A DNA stretch of 64,000 nt. Source: Armatimonadota bacterium (GTDB taxonomy: Bacteria; Armatimonadota; HRBIN16). The notes under the pieces were generated by a model, which worked only from the letters and a program-made list of their open reading frames with translations, did no database searches and had not been told where the DNA came from. This document shows positions 8,499-15,883 of the stretch, in pieces (position 1 is the stretch's first letter; each line of letters starts with the position of its first letter). The stretch lies in the NCBI GenBank assembly GCA_026003175.1, contig BPGT01000001.1:844839-908838 (forward strand), in the 5' to 3' direction. Both the position numbers and the translations under genes were made by a program.

Positions 8499-9920
8499 AT
8501 GGCACAAACGATTACCATAGACCCTGTCACGCGCATCGAGGGGCATGCCAAAATCACCATCCAGCTGGATGACCAGGGTATCGTGCGCGATGCGCGTATC
8601 CATATTACCCAGTTTCGCGGTTTCGAGAAGCTGTGCGAGGGACGGCGATTCAGCGAGATGCCTGCGCTCACTGCGCGCATCTGCGGGATATGCCCCGTCA
8701 GCCACCTTGTCGCTTCTGGCAAGGCATGTGACGCGCTGCTAGCGGTGGGCATCCCCGAAACGGCGGAGAAGCTGCGGCGAATCTTCAACCTGGCACAACT
8801 GGTACAATCGCATGCGCTCAGCTTCTTCCATCTCTCCTCGCCGGACCTCCTGCTGGGCATGGATGCCGACCCTGCCGTGCGCAACATCGTGGGTGTTGTT
8901 CAGGCGAACCCGCAAATGGCCCGCGATGGTATCCGTCTGCGCCAGATTGGTCAGCAGATGATTGAGTGGCTGGCAGGCAAGCGCATTCATCCTTCGTGGA
9001 TTGTGCCAGGCGGGGTGGCGCAACCGCTCAGCGCAGAAAAGCGCGAGCAGATGCTGGCGAGCATTCCGGAAGCTATCGATATCACCCAGCGCGCTATCGC
9101 CTGGTTCAAAAGCATCCTCCATCAGTTCAGCGAGGAGATACAGACCTTTGCGAACTTCCCATCACTGTTCCTAGGCCTGGTCACCGATACGGGTGCGCTG
9201 GAGCACTACGACGGTGTACTGCGCGTGGTGGATTCCGCAGGCAACGTCATCGCCGACAAGATTGACCCCAACGATTATCAGGACTATATCGGCGAGGCGG
9301 TGGAGCCGTGGACCTATCTGAAGTTCCCCTACTACAAGCCGATTGGCTACCCGGAGGGGGTGTATCGGGTGGGTCCGCTGGCAAGGTTGAATCTGATAGA
9401 CCGGTGTGGTACGCCGCGTGCCGATGAGGCGTGGGCGGAGTTCCGCACACTGGAACGAGGCGCGGTGCTCAGCTCTTTTCATTACCACTATGCCCGCCTC
9501 ATTGAGATACTGTACGGGCTGGAGCGCATCCAGCAGTTGCTCCACGAGCCCGATATTCTGGATACGCGCGTGCAGGCAATAGCGGGTCCCAACCGCAGCG
9601 AGGGCATCGGTGTGGCGGAAGCGCCCCGCGGCACGCTCATCCACCACTATCGTATCGACAAGGATGGGTTGATTACCTGGGCGAACCTGATTATCGCCAC
9701 CGGACACAACAACCTCGCGATGAACAGGGGCATCTTGCAGGCGGCGAAACACTTCGTGAAAGGCGAGCACATTCAAGAGGGAATGCTCAACCGTGTAGAG
9801 GCGGTCATCCGCTGCTTTGATCCCTGCTTGAGCTGCTCGACGCACGCTGTGGGGCAGATGCCACTGCACATCCAACTGCTTTCGCCCTCTGGCGAGGTAC
9901 TGGATGAGGTGAGGCGGTAA
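8499..9920 (+). CDS. hoxH: bidirectional [NiFe] hydrogenase large subunit HoxH
   Basis: The catalytic subunit, 473 residues. The two CxxC pairs that bind Ni and Fe are [10 protein letters not shown] near residue 61 and DPCLSCSTH near residue 441. About 24 residues follow the last histidine ([12 protein letters not shown] and beyond); this is the tail that a HoxW-type protease removes after metal insertion. The ATG at 8499 follows TAAGGAGG; the longer in-frame extension to 8391 lies inside hoxY and is not used. It oxidises or produces H2 with NAD(H) through HoxEFU (group 3d type, by similarity of the gene set). Confidence 0.96.
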   Translation: MAQTITIDPVTRIEGHAKITIQLDDQGIVRDARIHITQFRGFEKLCEGRRFSEMPALTARICGICPVSHLVASGKACDALLAVGIPETAEKLRRIFNLAQLVQSHALSFFHLSSPDLLLGMDADPAVRNIVGVVQANPQMARDGIRLRQIGQQMIEWLAGKRIHPSWIVPGGVAQPLSAEKREQMLASIPEAIDITQRAIAWFKSILHQFSEEIQTFANFPSLFLGLVTDTGALEHYDGVLRVVDSAGNVIADKIDPNDYQDYIGEAVEPWTYLKFPYYKPIGYPEGVYRVGPLARLNLIDRCGTPRADEAWAEFRTLERGAVLSSFHYHYARLIEILYGLERIQQLLHEPDILDTRVQAIAGPNRSEGIGVAEAPRGTLIHHYRIDKDGLITWANLIIATGHNNLAMNRGILQAAKHFVKGEHIQEGMLNRVEAVIRCFDPCLSCSTHAVGQMPLHIQLLSPSGEVLDEVRR

Positions 9921-10050
9921 GCCTGCTGGTGCTGGTGGGCAAATCAATGAAGGGTCGCAGCCCTTGGTGTGTCATTGTGAGCGGCGCTGGGACGAAGCCG
10001 TCTCTTCCCCTGCAAGGGCAGCGATTGTGCTGGATAGACGAGGAAAAGAC

Positions 10051-10509
10051 ATGGCTTCGCCCATCCTGGTCATTGGCTACGGGAACACCCTTCGGCAGGA
10101 CGACGGCTTCGGCTGGCGGGTCGCGGAGCGCCTGATCCAGGAACCTGTGGAAGGTGTACAGGTGATCGCCTGTCACCAGCTCACCCCCGAGCTTGCCGAG
10201 CCGCTCAGCCGGTGCCGCATCGCCGTTTTCGTCGATGCGCGGGAGGGGGAGCCGGTGGGAAAAATGGAGTGGGAAACCGTTACTACTCCCCCCTCGCCAA
10301 ACGCTTCTTTCACTCATTCAGCAGGTCCCGCCGAGCTGTGTCTTTTGGCGCAGGTGCTTTACGGCTCGGCTCCGGCGCAGGCGTATTTGCTCACTGTGCG
10401 AAGCATGTATTTCGAACATGACGACCAGCTGTCGCCCGAGGTGGAAAAGGCTGTGCAACAGGCGGCAGCTGCTATCAAACGCTTTGCCTATGGTCACAAG
10501 CTGCAGTAA
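10051..10509 (+). CDS. hoxW: hydrogenase maturation protease (HoxW/HyaD family)
   Basis: A 152-residue protein starting MASPILVIGYGNTLRQDDGF, the G-Y-G-N-x-L-R-x-D-D-G-x-G signature of NiFe hydrogenase endopeptidases; the first aspartate is a Ni-sensing ligand in the family. A later Asp (FVDAR) and a His in the region of YFEHDDQLSP are also in place. It should cleave the HoxH tail. The ATG at 10051 has AGGAAAAG upstream; the earlier in-frame ATG-like start at 9964 gives an unconserved extension. The 130 bases between hoxH and hoxW contain a stretch (TGTCATTGTGAGCGG) that looks like a dispersed repeat fragment. Confidence 0.9.
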   Translation: MASPILVIGYGNTLRQDDGFGWRVAERLIQEPVEGVQVIACHQLTPELAEPLSRCRIAVFVDAREGEPVGKMEWETVTTPPSPNASFTHSAGPAELCLLAQVLYGSAPAQAYLLTVRSMYFEHDDQLSPEVEKAVQQAAAAIKRFAYGHKLQ

Positions 10510-10780
10510 GACGTCCTCACCGGTAGAGGCATCTGCCTCTTCAGTTCGTCGATGGCTTTGTGGAGGTTTTGCGCATCAGCGAATGCCTGCTCGCAGCGCA
10601 GCTGGAAGGTCTGAAAGCCGATACGCGCCGATGTGTTTGGCGCAGGCTCTCCGCTGAAGGCATCCTGAACCTGAACCGTGACCGCTCTGGGGGCGGAAAG
10701 CGGCGGTTGCGTTACGCCCCTCCAGCCACAGCCAGCAAGAGAAAGGAATAGCAGCGCACCTGGTGTTGTTAACGCGAAGA
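10494..10780 (-). pseudogene. lipoprotein-like open frame without a start codon, possible gene remnant
   Basis: On the minus strand a frame open for about 90 codons reads through LLFLSLAGCGWRG, which looks like a signal peptide with a LAGC lipobox, then a short Gln/Ala-rich region to a stop at 10494 inside the 3' end of hoxW. There is no ATG, GTG or TTG between the upstream in-frame stop and the hydrophobic core. It is therefore either a decayed lipoprotein gene or a chance frame. The rest of 10510-10899 shows nothing else I can name. Confidence 0.3.
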
Positions 10781-10899
10781 CAAACTATCTATTGAAAAGG
10801 ATTTCTTTGACCATCGTCTTGGGAATTGGAAGAGGTGATTCGGGGACAATTGAGGTAATAATTAGGGCGTAAGAAAAAGTGTTGCAGGAGGAGTGCTGG

Positions 10900-11487
10900 A
10901 TGACTTACGCAGATGTATTTCGTCCCAAGGTGAAGCCCTACACTTTGCTGTATGACTTTCTCTGCATCGTGGGCAGTACGCCGTTCATCGCTCTGACGGC
11001 GCAGGTTGCCATCCCACTACCCTTCAGCCCTGTGCCCATCACGGGGCAGACGCTGGCGGTGCTTTTGACCGGGGTCTTACTGGGTAGCCGAAGAGCTGGT
11101 TGGTGTATGTTCGCCTACTTGGTGGAAGGAATGGCTGGGCTACCTGTTTTTGCAGGCGGCAAGGCGGGGATAGCGCATCTGCTTGGACCAACGGGAGGTT
11201 ATCTGTTGGGCTTTATGCCCGCGGCAATGCTTGCGGGATGGCTGGCAGAGAAGGGATGGGACAGAAGGTTCGGTACGGCTTTGACCGCTATGTTCCTGGG
11301 CAATGTGGTGATTTACCTCTTCGGGCTGCCGTGGCTGGCGTACTTTGTCGGTGCCGAGAGGGTGCTGGTTGCGGGGTGTTTACCGTTTATCCCGGGCGAC
11401 CTGATCAAAATACTGCTGGCGACAGCGATGCTCCCGGCTGGGTGGAAGTTGCTGAAAAGGTTTGAATCGAACCTCCGCTCGTGCTGA
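10900..11487 (+). CDS. bioY: biotin transporter S component BioY
   Basis: A 195-residue membrane protein with about six hydrophobic segments. The N-terminal region with FSPVPITGQTLAVLLTGVLLG and the stretch FAGGKAGIAHLLGPTGGYLLGF are the BioY signatures. BioY is the substrate-binding component of the energy-coupling-factor biotin transporter; no ECF A/T genes are in the window, so they must be elsewhere or BioY works alone. GGAGGAG at 10887 sets the ATG at 10900. It converges with the MFS gene downstream, with only three bases between stops. Confidence 0.92.
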   Translation: MTYADVFRPKVKPYTLLYDFLCIVGSTPFIALTAQVAIPLPFSPVPITGQTLAVLLTGVLLGSRRAGWCMFAYLVEGMAGLPVFAGGKAGIAHLLGPTGGYLLGFMPAAMLAGWLAEKGWDRRFGTALTAMFLGNVVIYLFGLPWLAYFVGAERVLVAGCLPFIPGDLIKILLATAMLPAGWKLLKRFESNLRSC

Positions 11488-11490
11488 TTT

Positions 11491-12660
11491 TCACGCCAGA
11501 TGCCGATTGTGTGCGCGCGCCAGCAGGATGAACACCATCAGCGCCGCCATCTGCGCCAGCACCGAAAACGCCACCAGCCCTATCACCGAACGGTCGTACA
11601 GCCACCCCATCAACGCGCTACCCAAGAACCATGCCAACCCATAGCCGGTATGGAACACACCGTAGCCCGTGCCACGGCGTTCGGAGGGGACAAGGCGTGC
11701 TACCGCCGCGCGCATTACCGACTCCTGTGCGCTCATGCCAATGCCCCACAATATCGCCCCGGTAACCGCTCCCCCAAACCCGCCCAGGAACGCCAGCGGC
11801 GCGAAGCCTGCGGAAATCACCGTCGCCAGAATGAGCGTGCCGAAGCCGATTCGGTCAAACAGTCGCCCCAGCACAAGCGCACCGATAGCGTCCACCCCCA
11901 TCGCCAGCGCATAGAACAGGGCGATGCGGCTGGAAGAGACCAGCCCCGTTTTGCCAAAGTGGTACGCCATCAGCGGGAAGTCAGCGTAGCCAGCTGCTAC
12001 CAACCCCACCGCGCCCAGATACAGCCAGTAGGTTGGGGTAAAACCTCGCGTTTGCAGGGTAACCGCTTTCGTCTCCAAATCCTGCGGACGGGGGAACTGC
12101 CATCGTGCAATGCCCAGAGCTATCAACGCCAGCAACGCAGGCACCAGCAGTACAGCGAAACCCAGTCGGTAGTCGTTGCGGATGGAGAGGGTGATGAAAA
12201 CAATCAGCGGACCCAGCACCGCGCCTATCTGGTCCATCGCCTCGTGCAGACCAAAACCCCAGCCGTGCCCCATCTGTTTGGTAGCGTGCGAGAGCATCGC
12301 GTCGCGGGCTGGGGTGCGGATGGCTTTGCCGAGACGTTCCACCACAATCAGCAAGGACGCCAGCAGCCAGTGCCCCGTCAGCGCAAGCAGAGGAACCGCC
12401 AGCAGGTTCACCGTATAGCCGGTGAAAGTAAGCAGCCAGTAGCGACGCGTGCGGTCGCTGAGGTAGCCGGAGGCAAGACGCAGCACATAGCCGACCAGCT
12501 CACCCAATCCCGATACGAAGCCCACCACCGCTCCGCTCGCGCCCAGCGCGCCCAGAAAAGGACCGGTGATACTGCGCGCGCCTTCGTAGGTCATGTCTGC
12601 ACAGAGGCTCACCAGACCCAGCAGCACAACGAAAACCACAGAACGCGGCAGCGTTTTCAT
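11491..12660 (-). CDS. MFS permease, last gene of the riboswitch operon
   Basis: A major facilitator of about 389 residues with 12 predicted membrane segments. The loop 2-3 motif is present as GYVLRLASGYLSDRTRRYW, and RTPARDAMLSHATKQMGHGWGF-like residues follow in the next loop. Substrate is not readable. I start it at the ATG at 12660 (AGAGGA eleven bases upstream); an in-frame GTG at 12705 adds 15 unconserved residues. It is 62 bases behind the stress-protein gene on the same strand, so it probably belongs to the operon that starts at the riboswitch near 15550. Confidence 0.85.
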   Translation of the reverse strand: MKTLPRSVVFVVLLGLVSLCADMTYEGARSITGPFLGALGASGAVVGFVSGLGELVGYVLRLASGYLSDRTRRYWLLTFTGYTVNLLAVPLLALTGHWLLASLLIVVERLGKAIRTPARDAMLSHATKQMGHGWGFGLHEAMDQIGAVLGPLIVFITLSIRNDYRLGFAVLLVPALLALIALGIARWQFPRPQDLETKAVTLQTRGFTPTYWLYLGAVGLVAAGYADFPLMAYHFGKTGLVSSSRIALFYALAMGVDAIGALVLGRLFDRIGFGTLILATVISAGFAPLAFLGGFGGAVTGAILWGIGMSAQESVMRAAVARLVPSERRGTGYGVFHTGYGLAWFLGSALMGWLYDRSVIGLVAFSVLAQMAALMVFILLARAHNRHLA

Positions 12661-12722
12661 AAGGTGTATGTCCTCTTTTCGAAGAGCAAGGTTAGTTTCT
12701 CGCACAGGCGGTTCGGCTCCTT

Positions 12723-13145
12723 CTATTTAGCCACCAGCACATGACAGGACACATGCGCCACGATAGACGAAGCAGTGCTGCCGAACACCCTTTCGTGTAG
12801 AGTGGAATGTCCCTGGTGCCCAATGACCACCAGGTCTACCTGATAATGCTTCACGAAGTCCACAATAGACCATACTTCGTGTCCGGCAACAATATGTGTG
12901 TACACGGGCACATCCGCCAGCTGCGCGGCGAGGCGCACCTGTCTTTCCAGCTGGGCGAAGTAGGCATCGCGCTGTTGTTTGACCTCCTCGTATTCGCCGA
13001 TGGTGGCGGCGTATTTCGGCAGGTCTTCCTCTACCATAATCACATGCAGTTCGGCTTCGAGTGCTTTCGCCAGCGCGAGCCCAGCGTTAAGCGCGCGCTC
13101 CGCGCCCTCTGAGCCGTCGAATCCGACCAGAATGCGGGAATACAT
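12723..13145 (-). CDS. universal stress protein (UspA family)
   Basis: A single-domain, 140-residue UspA protein. The N-terminal strand MYSRILVGFDGSEGAERAL and the C-terminal nucleotide-binding motif GHQGHSTLHERVFGSTAS (G-x2-G-x9-G-S) are both intact, which predicts ATP binding. It lies 14 bases behind the antiporter gene, in the same operon. Stand-alone Usp proteins next to transporters often act as nucleotide-sensing regulators, which would fit here but is an inference. Confidence 0.92.
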   Translation of the reverse strand: MYSRILVGFDGSEGAERALNAGLALAKALEAELHVIMVEEDLPKYAATIGEYEEVKQQRDAYFAQLERQVRLAAQLADVPVYTHIVAGHEVWSIVDFVKHYQVDLVVIGHQGHSTLHERVFGSTASSIVAHVSCHVLVAK

Positions 13146-13159
13146 GTTCGTTTCTCCTT

Positions 13160-14347
13160 TTATCCCTCCTCAGTGTGAGCCAGACTCACCTGCTTCTGCA
13201 CCTCTGAGTGCGACAAAGTCTCTTCCTTCACCAATGGCTTGAAGAAGCTCTGTGCGATGAGAGTGGGAACCAGCGCACTGCCTATGGTCACAGCGACCAG
13301 TAAAGTATACTGAGAAGAGGACAGGTAGCCGTGCGACAAGCCGAAGACAGCAGCAATGATGTCGAAGGTCAAACCTGTGCTCATCACCAGCGAGGTATAC
13401 GTGGCTTCGGTGTGTGACATCTTCAACTGTCGGCAAACGAGGTAAGATATGGCTGTTTTGCTCAGTATGCGGATGCCGAGTAACAACAGGATAACCATCA
13501 GACTATTCCGGAAGATAGAAGCTTGCACATAGGCGCCTGCACGCAGGAAATAGAAAGGCGTGAAGACAGCAAATGCCAGAGCACGTAGCTGGTGTAGCGA
13601 TTCGCGGTGTACTGAGAACACTGCAGATAGCGATAGACCCAGCAGGTACGCCGCTAGCAGCGCCTGTGTATCAGCAAGATCGCTCAGGCTACTGAAGAAG
13701 AGAAGTAGCAAAAGCAGGTACTTTGTTCGTGGTTGGCTAATATGTGCGCTAACTCTCCGAAAGAAGGAAGAGCTCATTAAAGGCGCCGTACAAACCGCAA
13801 CGGCGGTAGCCGCCAGATATACCGCCAACCAGATGCCTGGCTTTGTAAAAGCCAGTCCCAACAATAGCATTGCAGCCAGATTAGACATGAAACAGGCGAC
13901 CAATATCCGTCTGCCCAGAGGCGCACGGTTCATGCCAGTGTCCATCAACACTGTGTACACGATAGCGATAGAGGTTGGAGCCAGCGCGATGCCGGTGATT
14001 AGCGAGGCTTGCCATGTCCACTCCATCATCAGCCGAACCAGTAACAGTTCGGCAACAAGTGCAGTCAGGAACGATAGCAATCCAAGTGTAAGCGCCCCTT
14101 TCCATTCGCTGCATAGTGCGTACCAATCGGTTTCCGCGCCTGCCAAAAAGGTAAGCAGTATGCCACCCAGCCCCGCCAGAAAGTTAATCCACTCGTTGGG
14201 CTGGATGTGCAATATGTTACCTCCCAGCACGCCGAACAGGATTTCCGCCAGAGCAACACTCAGCGCCAGCCGTACGGAAACCAGCGACGCGGCAAGTGCC
14301 AGAGCCATCCAGATAAACGCTGTCCACCAGACGTTCATTGTCTCCAT
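13160..14347 (-). CDS. CPA2-type cation/proton antiporter
   Basis: A 395-residue, strongly hydrophobic protein with about 12 membrane segments of the monovalent cation:proton antiporter-2 (Na+/H+ exchanger) family. The conserved segment reads LLTFLAGAETDW, followed by TGIALAPTSIAIVYTVLMDTG in the unwound-helix region. There is no C-terminal TrkA-N domain, unlike KefB/C. AGGGAG precedes the ATG by six bases. As the main membrane transporter behind a fluoride-type riboswitch, it is the best candidate here for fluoride export or for pH/ion balance during fluoride stress. Confidence 0.88.
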   Translation of the reverse strand: METMNVWWTAFIWMALALAASLVSVRLALSVALAEILFGVLGGNILHIQPNEWINFLAGLGGILLTFLAGAETDWYALCSEWKGALTLGLLSFLTALVAELLLVRLMMEWTWQASLITGIALAPTSIAIVYTVLMDTGMNRAPLGRRILVACFMSNLAAMLLLGLAFTKPGIWLAVYLAATAVAVCTAPLMSSSFFRRVSAHISQPRTKYLLLLLLFFSSLSDLADTQALLAAYLLGLSLSAVFSVHRESLHQLRALAFAVFTPFYFLRAGAYVQASIFRNSLMVILLLLGIRILSKTAISYLVCRQLKMSHTEATYTSLVMSTGLTFDIIAAVFGLSHGYLSSSQYTLLVAVTIGSALVPTLIAQSFFKPLVKEETLSHSEVQKQVSLAHTEEG

Positions 14348-14356
14348 GAAATCTCC

Positions 14357-14812
14357 CTATCGTTTCGGCAGGAAGTGCATCTGCGCGATCTCCTGCACAT
14401 GCTTCAGTTCGCGTTCGACAGTGTGCTGCAGGCGACGGAGCAACTCTCGCTCCTCTTCGTTGATCTCTCCGTATCGCTTCTCGAATCGTTCGGGGTCCAG
14501 TTCCGGCAAGATAGAGTCGTGCAGGTTGCCCAGTAGCAAGCGCAGCCAGTAATAGGTGGTTTCAAGGGGTTCTGGCTGGTCATGCTGCTGCGTTAGACTA
14601 GGTACCAGCCGCCTGAGCGCATCGTGGTAGCTATCTACCAACCTCTCCAGGGCTTCCTGAAGCATTCGCCACTGTGAAGGGGGCAAAGGGGTTAGTCGCT
14701 GCCCCCCTCCGGAGGGTGAGATACCCATCCAGCCTGCCTGCGTGATGCGGCTGACCGTGTCCTCCAACTGCACCAGCAGCGCGAACAGATGTCTGCGGTG
14801 ACTATCGTTCAT
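14357..14812 (-). CDS. small helical protein of unknown function
   Basis: A 151-residue protein, helix-rich, starting MNDSHRRHLFALLVQLED. I do not recognise a family. The start at 14812 has a perfect AAGGAGG site with six-base spacing and overlaps the upstream gene by eleven bases. Residues about 25-45 (SPSGGGQRLTPLPPSQW) come from a GC-rich DNA segment that interrupts otherwise helical sequence and may be an inserted repeat. The C-terminal half is dense in Glu and Arg. It sits between the DUF6062-like gene and the antiporter gene. Confidence 0.7.
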   Translation of the reverse strand: MNDSHRRHLFALLVQLEDTVSRITQAGWMGISPSGGGQRLTPLPPSQWRMLQEALERLVDSYHDALRRLVPSLTQQHDQPEPLETTYYWLRLLLGNLHDSILPELDPERFEKRYGEINEEERELLRRLQHTVERELKHVQEIAQMHFLPKR

Positions 14813-15434
14813 GATGCACCTCCTTAGCAAAAACACCGTAAATCTTGCGCATCGCTCGACGCCAGCTACCTACCTCCTCGCCCCACGGCTCGTGCTGGAA
14901 CCGGTAGTCGTGCTTGCGAATAACCTCCTGCAGCTGCGCGCGTAGTATCTGCCATCGATGATTCTCATTAGCAACGATCCACTTTTGCACCTCGGGCGAG
15001 GCACTGCGCAGCACCTGCCGCAAGTGGGGCAGGCAAAGCCCCGAACTTCGCTCATAGCGTGTCCGCCACTCCGCCTGGTGCAACAGCTCTGCTAGCAGCT
15101 TCGTCATCTGCGCCACGTCGCGCACCTGCGCCTCGCATAGCTGGCAGTGCCATCCCACAGAAGCGCGCTTCGTTGCAGGAGCAATGGACGTATGCGCCAG
15201 CACATCCTCAGCGATAATCGCCAGAGAGAGCACGCTTGCCCGCGATAGCACTAGCTCCGCATGGTAAGCGCAGAAACCGTTGCCCTCGCGCAGGGATTGT
15301 CGCCACTGCGGGTCGTTCACATGCTCGCTCAAGAGTGTATCCACTTGACGCAGCAGATGCTGATGCGCCAGCCAACACAGCGCGCACTCGCCCTCTTGCA
15401 GAGCCTCTTCCATAGCTATCTCGGGCAGATGCAT
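14802..15434 (-). CDS. DUF6062-like cysteine-containing protein, first gene of the riboswitch operon
   Basis: A 210-residue soluble protein with two matching halves. The first has CALCWLAHQHLLRQVDTLL followed by DPQWRQSLREGNGFCAYHAE. The second has CQLCEAQVRDVAQM followed by SSGLCLPHLRQVLRSA. Each half therefore offers C-x2-C and, further on, C-x2-H, as in DUF6062 proteins. The pattern could bind a metal or an Fe-S cluster. It begins about 20 bases after the terminator of the riboswitch, so it is the gene directly controlled by it. Function is unknown. Confidence 0.75.
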   Translation of the reverse strand: MHLPEIAMEEALQEGECALCWLAHQHLLRQVDTLLSEHVNDPQWRQSLREGNGFCAYHAELVLSRASVLSLAIIAEDVLAHTSIAPATKRASVGWHCQLCEAQVRDVAQMTKLLAELLHQAEWRTRYERSSGLCLPHLRQVLRSASPEVQKWIVANENHRWQILRAQLQEVIRKHDYRFQHEPWGEEVGSWRRAMRKIYGVFAKEVHHER

Positions 15435-15453
15435 GATGACCCCCTATAAACGC

Positions 15454-15548
15454 AAAAACGGCTCACTGTTCAACTGAACAGGAGCCATTAGCCTCCTCCG
15501 GCGGTTCGCCCTTCACACGAAGGGCAGGCGGACCTCCATCGCCTCTTC
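15454..15548 (-). promoter_or_regulatory. fluoride riboswitch (crcB motif) with overlapping intrinsic terminator
   Basis: Read on the minus strand, the leader has GGCGATGGAG and CCGCC forming the first stem (GGCG/CGCC). An optional hairpin GCCCTTC/GAAGGGC follows, then GAACCGCC and GGCTAATGGCTCCT, giving a GCC/GGC second stem. GGAG in the first loop can pair with CTCC near the 3' end as the pseudoknot. This order (GATGGAG, AACCGCC, then TRATGRCTCCT) is the crcB/fluoride aptamer pattern. The 3' strand GGCTCC is also the 5' arm of a terminator (GGCTC, CTGTTC / GAACAG, GAGCC) followed by GTTTTT at 15454-15459. Fluoride binding would protect the pseudoknot and block termination. Confidence 0.88.
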
Positions 15549-15564
15549 ATCGTCTGTGCATTTT

Positions 15565-15573
15565 ATTATACCA
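15565..15573 (-). promoter_or_regulatory. extended -10 promoter of the riboswitch operon
   Basis: TGGTATAAT on the minus strand is a consensus -10 hexamer with the TG extension. No good -35 hexamer lies at the usual distance, which is common for extended -10 promoters. Transcription would begin near 15558, about ten bases before the first riboswitch stem. Confidence 0.7.
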
Positions 15574-15803
15574 CACAAAGCGTTGTAGAAGTTGTAAGGT
15601 GGGGTTTTGTTTAAGAAGGGACGGCTTCCGTCGTGAGTATCCCCTTCGACTTGCAGGAGGAATCCTGTCGCGCAAAAAAGAGGTTTGGTAGACCATTTAA
15701 CTTGCAAAGCGGGACAATATTTGTAGTAATCGGAGCAACAAGTTAATTATTGAGGTATAATATCTCAGCTATAGCGAAGGACCCGTCTTTTGCATAGCCA
15801 AAA
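15574..15803. other. intergenic stretch without recognisable gene
   Basis: This is divergent upstream DNA between the riboswitch operon and the oxidoreductase genes. I see no open frame with support. A TATAAT at 15756-15761 without a clear -35 could be a second start for the rightward genes. The middle part is a short G/T-rich stretch with no repeat that I can match elsewhere. Confidence 0.5.
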
Positions 15804-15833
15804 TTGTGCGACGCGTGCCGGATACGGTATAAT
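15804..15833 (+). promoter_or_regulatory. candidate sigma-70 promoter of the oxidoreductase genes
   Basis: TTGTGC at 15804-15809 and a consensus TATAAT at 15828-15833 with an 18-base spacer, about 50 bases upstream of the korA start. Confidence 0.6.
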
Positions 15834-15883
15834 GAAGATACAGGTGCGATGTCGCACAGCAACAACACGAAGGAGTGGAATCG

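Noticed and set aside
11500-12744. 414-codon open frame opposite the MFS gene
   Set aside because: Gln/Arg/His-rich product typical of the antisense of a membrane protein; the minus strand shows clear MFS motifs.
14675-14735. Copy of the 186-bp element inside the gene at 14357
   Set aside because: A short GC-rich stretch resembles part of the element interior, but the ends and target duplication are absent.
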